Shown here one piece after another: positions 14,700-19,115 of a stretch of DNA of 19,115 nucleotides. Under the pieces are notes generated by a model. That model was not told the DNA's origin, ran no database searches, and saw only the letters and a list, made by a program, of their open reading frames with translations. The number at the start of each line of letters is the position of its first letter. The stretch's first letter is position 1. This DNA comes from DASZZV01 sp035544835 (GTDB lineage: Bacteria; Acidobacteriota; Thermoanaerobaculia; Gp7-AA8), in contig DASZZV010000108.1 in the NCBI GenBank assembly GCA_035544835.1, positions 1-19,115 of the forward strand. Direction: 5' to 3'. The position numbers and the translations under genes are program-made.

Positions 14700-16082
14700 T
14701 CACCGCGGCCAGTAGTGGAGGGCGATCTGGGCAAGACCAAGGAACGAAAAGAAGCCACCCACATCGGTGAAGGTCGTCACAAAGATTGAGGAAGAGATCG
14801 CCGGATCGAATCCAAGCTGCTTGAGCAGTAACGGGATGGTCCCACCAGCCACTCCAGCCACGATGAGATTGAACACCATTGCCAGAAGAAGGATGACCGC
14901 CAGAATCCAGTCGCCTGTCCAGATTCCTACTCCCAGAGCGGTGATGACCCCATTGCCAAGCCCATTGGCCATCCCCACGAACAACTCCTTCATGATCGGT
15001 CGAAACCCGGTCCGCCAGTCAACCTCGCCGAGGGCCAGACCGCGCACGAATACGGTGAGAGTCTGGGTGCCGGCGTTCCCGCCCATGCCCGCTACGATCG
15101 GCATGAACACGGCCAGAGCTGCCCATTTGGCGATGGTTCCTTCGAACATGCGAACGACTGCGGAAGCGATGAAGGCAGTCACGAGGTTGATCACGAGCCA
15201 GGGAAACCGCGCCTTGAACGACGTCAGCGCGGAGCTGTTGACATGCTCGGAGACTGCGACGCCGGCGAGATGCAGCAGGTCTTCCTCGGCCTGCTCCTGA
15301 ATGACATCCAGAACGTCGTCGACGGTGACGATACCCAGCAGATGATTCTGGGAGTCGATCACAGGAATCGACAACAGATCGTACTTCGCCACCAGCTGCG
15401 CGACTTCTTCCTGAGGATCCTCGAGACTGGCCCGGACGACGTTGTGGACCATGATGTTCTTGAGCTGCTCGGCCGGAGAAGCGAGGATCAGATTGCGTAG
15501 CGAGAGAACGCCGACCAGATGGTTGTCCGAATCGACCGTGTACAAATAGAAGAACGAGTCTTTCCGCGGATATTCGCGAATGGCCTCGATGGCCCGTGCC
15601 ACCGTCGTTTCCTCGTTCAGGGCGAGGAAGGCCGTGTTCATGATGGCGCCGGCGGTTGGCCTCTCTGACTCAAGAAGGGACTCGAGACTCGGCCCCTGCG
15701 TCGCTCCCAGACGTTCGATGATGGCGGCGCGACGTTCCTCATCGAGAATATCCAGCAGATCGGCCGCGTCGTCTGGAGCGGCTGTGGAGCAGATGGCAGT
15801 CAGCGTCTCGTCGTCGAGGTCATCGAGAACTTCGTCGAGGTCGTCATCGTCGAGCTCGAGAATGACCCGCGCCGCTTTCCCGGACTCAATGAGCAGAGGG
15901 AAAATCTTTCGCCGGTCATCTTCGAGCAGAAGAGGGATGACCGGGGAGATGTCCGCAGGGAGGGTCTTCTCGATGATCTTCCGCAACTGCGGCAGGGCGT
16001 TGTGACGCAGCAGTTTGTTGATCACCTGCTGGTGCGACCGCGTGCTGACGGTGGATGTCATCGTGGATGCCGGACGGTTCAT
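14700..16082 (-). CDS. mgtE: Magnesium transporter MgtE
   Basis: A 460-residue Mg2+ channel of the inner membrane. It has a cytoplasmic N domain (about 20-140, with an acidic stretch LELDDDDLDEVLDDLDDE at 75-92), then two CBS domains (about 145-270, with VGVLSLRNLI and LGIVTVDDVLDVI). A plug helix and a five-helix membrane domain (about 290-457) complete the fold. The pore signature PIVAGMGGNAGTQ (328-340) and TFTDVGGFFSFLGLA with Asp440, equivalent to the pore Asp of Thermus MgtE, are both intact. Family members close when the N and CBS domains bind Mg2+. The start ATG has AGGA about 8-11 bases upstream. No M-box-like riboswitch was recognised in the 5' region. Confidence 0.97.
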   Translation of the reverse strand: MNRPASTMTSTVSTRSHQQVINKLLRHNALPQLRKIIEKTLPADISPVIPLLLEDDRRKIFPLLIESGKAARVILELDDDDLDEVLDDLDDETLTAICSTAAPDDAADLLDILDEERRAAIIERLGATQGPSLESLLESERPTAGAIMNTAFLALNEETTVARAIEAIREYPRKDSFFYLYTVDSDNHLVGVLSLRNLILASPAEQLKNIMVHNVVRASLEDPQEEVAQLVAKYDLLSIPVIDSQNHLLGIVTVDDVLDVIQEQAEEDLLHLAGVAVSEHVNSSALTSFKARFPWLVINLVTAFIASAVVRMFEGTIAKWAALAVFMPIVAGMGGNAGTQTLTVFVRGLALGEVDWRTGFRPIMKELFVGMANGLGNGVITALGVGIWTGDWILAVILLLAMVFNLIVAGVAGGTIPLLLKQLGFDPAISSSIFVTTFTDVGGFFSFLGLAQIALHYWPR

Positions 16083-16322
16083 GCGTTTTTCCTGCAGCGA
16101 CTTCGGCTTCGTAGATCCGTTCGCACCCTGAGGCCGGGCCGGAGAGAAACATCACTGCGGGCTGGAAGAGATCCCGGGGAGAGGCCGAAGTGCAGCAGAA
16201 GCCACCGTAAACAAAAAGCGGCGTCGTAGCAAGCGGGAATCAGAGCTGTGGCCCCGGTAACGCCATCAGGTTCACTCTGTTAGAATCGCGCCTCGGCGAA
16301 ACCCGCCTATCGGAGTGTGCTC
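16083..16322. other. Divergent intergenic region between mgtE and the HemQ-like gene
   Basis: These 240 bases hold the control region for both neighbours. On the right is an extended -10-like TGTTAGAAT (TG 16278-16279, TAGAAT 16281-16286), which could drive the HemQ-like gene. I see no Mg-sensing leader structure for the mgtE side and no ORF. Confidence 0.45.
16278..16286 (+). promoter_or_regulatory. Candidate extended -10 element of the HemQ-like gene
   Basis: TGT followed by TAGAAT, about 37 bases before ATG 16323. The -35 region is not recognisable (extended -10 promoters can lack one). The same TAGAAT is seen before the M16 gene, suggesting a shared promoter type. Confidence 0.4.
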
Positions 16323-17057
16323 ATGACCATCACGGAACAGGCTGCGGAGAAGAAGCCGGAAGCTCCAAAAGCGGTAGCACGGCAATACGTCAACTTCATC
16401 TTCTACAACATCGATCGGGCCCTTCGATTCGAGTCCGAGGAAGTTCGCAGCCAGGCCAGAACCGAGTTCGGCGACATCGTCGATCGATACCGTAAGCAAT
16501 TTCAGATTCACACCTACTCGACTCTCGGCGTCAAGGCGGGAATCGACTTCATGCTCTGGAGGATCGGCTACGAGATCGAGCCAATGGAGATGATGACCTC
16601 AGAGATCGGCAAGTCCGTCCTGGGACGTCATCTGAATGTACCGGCTTCGTATCTGGCCATGACCAAGCACTCGACCTACGTCGAGGAGCATGTCCACGAA
16701 GGGCAGGAAGGGAGGCGGCTGCGAATCGTCGCCGGAAAGTCGAAGTACCTTTTCGTCTATCCCTTCGTAAAGACCCGGCCCTGGTACATGCTCCCGATGC
16801 CGGAGCGTCAGCGCATGATGAACTCGCACATCGCCATCGGCCATAAGTACCCTACCGTCAAGATCAACACCACATACTCGTTCGGACTCGACGATCAGGA
16901 ATTCGTGGTGGCCTTCGAGACTGATTCGCCCCCTGACTTTCTCGATCTCGTGCAGGAGTTGCGAGAAACCGAAGCGTCGAGCTACACGCTTCGCGACACG
17001 CCGATGTACACCTGCCGAAGACAGGAGATCGGTGAAATCCTCAACGCGCTGATGTGA
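16323..17057 (+). CDS. Chlorite dismutase-family protein, HemQ/ChdC-like (coproheme decarboxylase)
   Basis: A 244-residue protein of the chlorite dismutase superfamily. HemQ/ChdC converts coproheme III to protoheme using H2O2, the last step of the coproporphyrin-dependent heme route. The N-terminal half has QYVNFIFYNIDRALR and the HTYSTLGVKAGIDFMLWRIG ferredoxin-like segment. The diagnostic stretch is YPFVKTRPWYMLP (residues 146-158). Here Tyr146 matches the catalytic Tyr of HemQ and Lys150 the nearby basic residue. It is followed by NSHIAIGHKYP with His169 as the likely proximal heme ligand. The position occupied by Gln in firmicute HemQ and Arg in true chlorite dismutases appears to be Ile here (my alignment). 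So chlorite degradation is unlikely. ATG 16323 has GGAG 8-11 bases upstream; a GTG at 16317 is too close to that site. Confidence 0.85.
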   Translation: MTITEQAAEKKPEAPKAVARQYVNFIFYNIDRALRFESEEVRSQARTEFGDIVDRYRKQFQIHTYSTLGVKAGIDFMLWRIGYEIEPMEMMTSEIGKSVLGRHLNVPASYLAMTKHSTYVEEHVHEGQEGRRLRIVAGKSKYLFVYPFVKTRPWYMLPMPERQRMMNSHIAIGHKYPTVKINTTYSFGLDDQEFVVAFETDSPPDFLDLVQELRETEASSYTLRDTPMYTCRRQEIGEILNALM

Positions 17058-17079
17058 TGCCCGCGGAGGCGAGGGTACC

Positions 17080-17098
17080 GGCCGCACGCCGTGCGGCC
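17080..17098. repeat. Perfect hairpin between the HemQ-like gene and cdd
   Basis: GGCCGCAC and GTGCGGCC form a perfect 8-bp stem around GCC, followed by CTACG. It is 22 bases after the HemQ-like stop codon. No T-run follows, so a terminator is unlikely. It resembles REP-like units seen elsewhere in this window but has its own stem sequence. Confidence 0.65.
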
Positions 17099-17137
17099 CT
17101 ACGCCAGGCGATCACTTAGAAACCTGAAAGGAACCTC

Positions 17138-17527
17138 ATGTCCGTAGATCTCGTCAGCGAAGCTACGAAGGCGCGTGAAAATGCCGCCGCTCCCTTTTCG
17201 AAATTCAAAGTCGGCGCCGCGCTTCTCAGCAGTGACGGCCGGATCTTCCACGGCTGCAACGTGGAGAACTGCTCCTATGGACTCACCGTCTGCGCCGAGC
17301 GTGTCGCTTTACTCTCCGCCATTGCGGCCGGTGCGCGCTCCTTCAGGGCCATCGCCGTCGTGACGCAAAGTGAAGAGCCCTCAACGCCCTGTGGTCCGTG
17401 TCGACAACTGATGTGGGAGTATTGCGGCGATATCGATATAGAGCTGGCCAATCTCGCCGGAAAGAGCAAGTCTTACAAGCTTTCCCAGCTGTTCCCTCAT
17501 CCCTTCATGTTCAGCCTGGAGGATTGA
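17138..17527 (+). CDS. cdd: Cytidine deaminase
   Basis: A 129-residue homotetramer-type cytidine deaminase, converting cytidine and deoxycytidine to uridine and deoxyuridine in pyrimidine salvage. The zinc site is intact: VCAE (Cys52, Glu54) and PCGPC (Cys85, Cys88), with the NVENCSYGLT substrate-pocket motif (41-50). Length is typical for the small tetrameric enzymes. Shine-Dalgarno AAGGAA sits 6-11 bases before the ATG. It overlaps the following gene's ATG by one base. It is cytosolic, with no signal peptide. Confidence 0.96.
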   Translation: MSVDLVSEATKARENAAAPFSKFKVGAALLSSDGRIFHGCNVENCSYGLTVCAERVALLSAIAAGARSFRAIAVVTQSEEPSTPCGPCRQLMWEYCGDIDIELANLAGKSKSYKLSQLFPHPFMFSLED

Positions 17528-18930
17528 TGAAAGCTCTCCAAACCGTACTGGTCACCGCTCTTCTCCTCCGAAGCACGTCTGCCGTCGCGGCACCGAAGGC
17601 CTGCGACATCCTGATTACGCATGGCACGATCCTCACGATGGCCGGAACGACGATCACCTCCGGCTCGGTTGCAGTTACAAAAGGCGAGATCGTCGCCGTG
17701 GGGAAATCGGCTGACATCGATCCGCGCTTCACGCCGAAAGAAAAGATCGACGCACGCGGGATGGCCGTCCTGCCCGGCTTCATCAACACGCACACCCACG
17801 CACCGATGGTCCTCTTTCGTGGCATAGCCGACGACCGCGACCTGATGGACTGGCTGCAGCACTTCATCTTCCCGGCCGAGGCCAGAAACGTAGATCGTGA
17901 CTTCGTACGCTGGGGAACGCGTCTGGCGGCAGCGGAGATGATTCGCACCGGAACGACGACCTTCGCCGACATGTATTACTTCGAGGCCGACATCGCCCGT
18001 GAGGTAAAAAAGGCCGGCCTTCGCGGAGTGTTAGGGGAAACCTTCATCGACTTCCCGGCCCCCGACAACAAGAACTGGGGCGATGCCCTGCACTACATGC
18101 GCGACTTCGCGCGCGAGTTCAAAGGCGACTCGCTCATCACGGCTGCCCTGGCACCGCACGCCCCCTACACGGTATCGGCAGATCATCTGAAAGAAGTGCG
18201 CGCTTTGGCCACTGAGCTCGGGACCCCAATCCTGATCCATCTCTCCGAGACAGCTGAAGAGATTCGTCAGATCGGCGAAAAACATCAGGGAATGCACTCA
18301 GCCGAATACCTCGATTCGCTCGGTTTTCTCGGCCATGACGTGGTAGCTGCTCATGGCATCTGGCTGACGCCGGCAGAATGGACTCTGCTTGCCTCGCGCG
18401 GCGTCGCAGTGGCCCACTGCCCGGAGAGCAACATGATGCTCGCCTCGGGTATCGCGCCCGTGGTCGACCTCCGCGCCGCGGGGGTCGTGGTCGGTCTTGG
18501 TACTGACGGCCCCGCCGGCTCCAACAACAATCTGGACATGATCGAAGAGATGGCCAGCGCCGCCCGACTCCAGAAGATCGCCAGGAAAGACCCCAAGGCG
18601 CTCAGCGCTTCGGACGTTCTTCACATGGCTACGATCGACGGTGCCCGCGTGCTCGGGCTGGACAAGAAGGTCGGCTCACTCGAGATCGGAAAACGAGCCG
18701 ACATCATTCTTATCGATCTGCGGGGAATGAGAACTCAGCCCGTTTACTCGACGGAGTCGGCAATCGTCTATGCAGCGAACGGAGAAGACGTCGTCACGAC
18801 GATCGTCGACGGCAGGATTCTGATGCGTGACCATAAGCTGCTCACCATCGATCTACCCGCAACGCTCGCCAAAGCCGCAGAGTACAGGGACAAGATCATG
18901 AAGAGTCTCGAGGCGCCCCCACAGAAGTAG
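17527..18930 (+). CDS. Exported amidohydrolase of the MTA/SAH (5-methylthioadenosine/S-adenosylhomocysteine) deaminase family
   Basis: A 467-residue metal-dependent hydrolase. It begins with a signal peptide (MKALQTVLVTALLLRSTSAVAA) with likely cleavage near residue 22, so it is predicted to act in the periplasm, unlike typical cytosolic MtaD. The amidohydrolase metal site is intact: THTH (His89, His91), APHAPYT (His211), LIHLSET (His238, Glu241), AHG (His276) and LGTDGP (Asp327), the core of the MtaD/SsnA-like subgroup. Close relatives deaminate MTA, SAH or other aminopurines; the actual substrate here is unproven. ATG 17527 has GGAGG 5-9 bases upstream and overlaps the cdd stop (TGATG), so the two deaminases are translationally coupled. 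A frame opening from 17398 runs inside cdd and is not used. Confidence 0.9.
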   Translation: MKALQTVLVTALLLRSTSAVAAPKACDILITHGTILTMAGTTITSGSVAVTKGEIVAVGKSADIDPRFTPKEKIDARGMAVLPGFINTHTHAPMVLFRGIADDRDLMDWLQHFIFPAEARNVDRDFVRWGTRLAAAEMIRTGTTTFADMYYFEADIAREVKKAGLRGVLGETFIDFPAPDNKNWGDALHYMRDFAREFKGDSLITAALAPHAPYTVSADHLKEVRALATELGTPILIHLSETAEEIRQIGEKHQGMHSAEYLDSLGFLGHDVVAAHGIWLTPAEWTLLASRGVAVAHCPESNMMLASGIAPVVDLRAAGVVVGLGTDGPAGSNNNLDMIEEMASAARLQKIARKDPKALSASDVLHMATIDGARVLGLDKKVGSLEIGKRADIILIDLRGMRTQPVYSTESAIVYAANGEDVVTTIVDGRILMRDHKLLTIDLPATLAKAAEYRDKIMKSLEAPPQK

Positions 18931-18942
18931 TTAGCGGCCGGC

Positions 18943-18957
18943 CCGTCGCCTCGACGG
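18943..18957. repeat. Short hairpin after the amidohydrolase gene
   Basis: CCGTCG and CGACGG form a 6-bp stem with a CCT loop, 13 bases after the stop. No U-rich tail follows, so it is a poor terminator candidate. Confidence 0.4.
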
Positions 18958-18973
18958 CGATAGGTACTTCTTT

Positions 18974-19060
18974 GTGTCATCCCGAGCAAGGGACAGCGTG
19001 CGCGCTGCCACTGAGAAAAGAAACTGAGTGGTGTCATCCCGAGCCGCAGCGAGGGATCTG
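18974..19060. repeat. Two copies of a GTGTCATCCCGAGC repeat at the right edge
   Basis: GTGTCATCCCGAGC occurs at 18974-18987 and again at 19031-19044, then the copies diverge (AAGGGA in the first, CGCAGCGAGGGATCTG in the second). Between them a CAGCG/CGCTG hairpin (18994-19007) is seen. This is non-coding, in a 185-base stretch with no supported ORF to the window end. The pattern is that of a dispersed genomic repeat, though genome copies cannot be counted here. Confidence 0.6.
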
Positions 19061-19115
19061 GGCGGGGGCCTTAGACCCTTGGCAATCGAAAATGTTTGCG
19101 AGCACCACGATGGAA

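Noticed and set aside
14767..15300. A 177-codon plus-strand frame inside mgtE
   Set aside because: It is antisense to the clear MgtE membrane domain, with composition typical of a shadow frame.
16083..16322. Possible magnesium riboswitch ahead of mgtE
   Set aside because: No M-box-like paired structure or conserved core could be traced by eye in the 5' region.
17398..17526. Upstream extension of the amidohydrolase inside cdd
   Set aside because: It runs out of frame through the cytidine deaminase; ATG 17527 has GGAGG and a signal peptide.
1..19115. CRISPR arrays, tRNA or rRNA genes, integrases and phage genes
   Set aside because: I found no regularly spaced repeats, no cloverleaf or rRNA-like stretch, and no integrase or phage protein in any frame.

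Overview
The window is GC-rich, densely coding bacterial DNA. It looks chromosomal and mostly housekeeping, apart from one secretion/pilus operon and several clusters of palindromic repeats. The gene content suggests an Acidobacteriota-like diderm (inference, moderate confidence): a lipoprotein secretin carrying a C-terminal cohesin-like domain, a PilMNO-type inner-membrane platform next to pseudopilins, a HemQ-type chlorite dismutase-family protein, and REP-like palindromes in the gaps. No 16S gene or other decisive taxonomic marker is present.

Region 1 (1-7431, + strand) is one long operon for a type II secretion / type IV pilus-like machine. It starts inside the assembly ATPase (GspE/PilB type, 5' end outside the window). 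It continues with PilM-, PilN- and PilO-like platform proteins, a PilP-like lipoprotein with an inserted thrombospondin type-3 calcium-binding repeat, a TPR-secretin-cohesin lipoprotein, and three related pseudopilins, one of them GspG-like and one lacking the usual Glu+5. Most junctions overlap by 1-4 bases (GTGA, ATGA, TGATG), which indicates translational coupling. The ATPase would power assembly, PilMNO-like proteins would couple it to the pseudopilus, and the PilP-like lipoprotein would link the platform to the secretin.

Region 2 (7481-11029) holds an M16 zinc peptidase (+), then a 354-bp gap with a nested inverted-repeat element, then a convergent lipoprotein L,D-transpeptidase (-). A 600-bp gap follows, with a second and different family of hairpin repeats.

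Region 3 (11030-14511, +) contains recN (DNA repair), a MoeB/ThiF-family E1-like adenylyltransferase, and a TsaC/YrdC-family threonylcarbamoyl-AMP synthase. The last two overlap by one base.

Region 4 (14700-16082, -) is an MgtE magnesium channel. Region 5 (16323-18930, +) has a chlorite dismutase-family/HemQ-like protein, a cytidine deaminase, and an exported amidohydrolase of the MTA/SAH deaminase family that is translationally coupled to the deaminase. The right edge (18931-19115) is non-coding and carries two copies of a GTGTCATCCCGAGC repeat.

The best candidate for something undescribed is the hybrid secretion operon with two extra modules grafted on: a TSP3 repeat in the PilP-like linker and a cohesin fold on the secretin. 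The nested palindromic element at 8812-9030 is the most structured non-coding signal.
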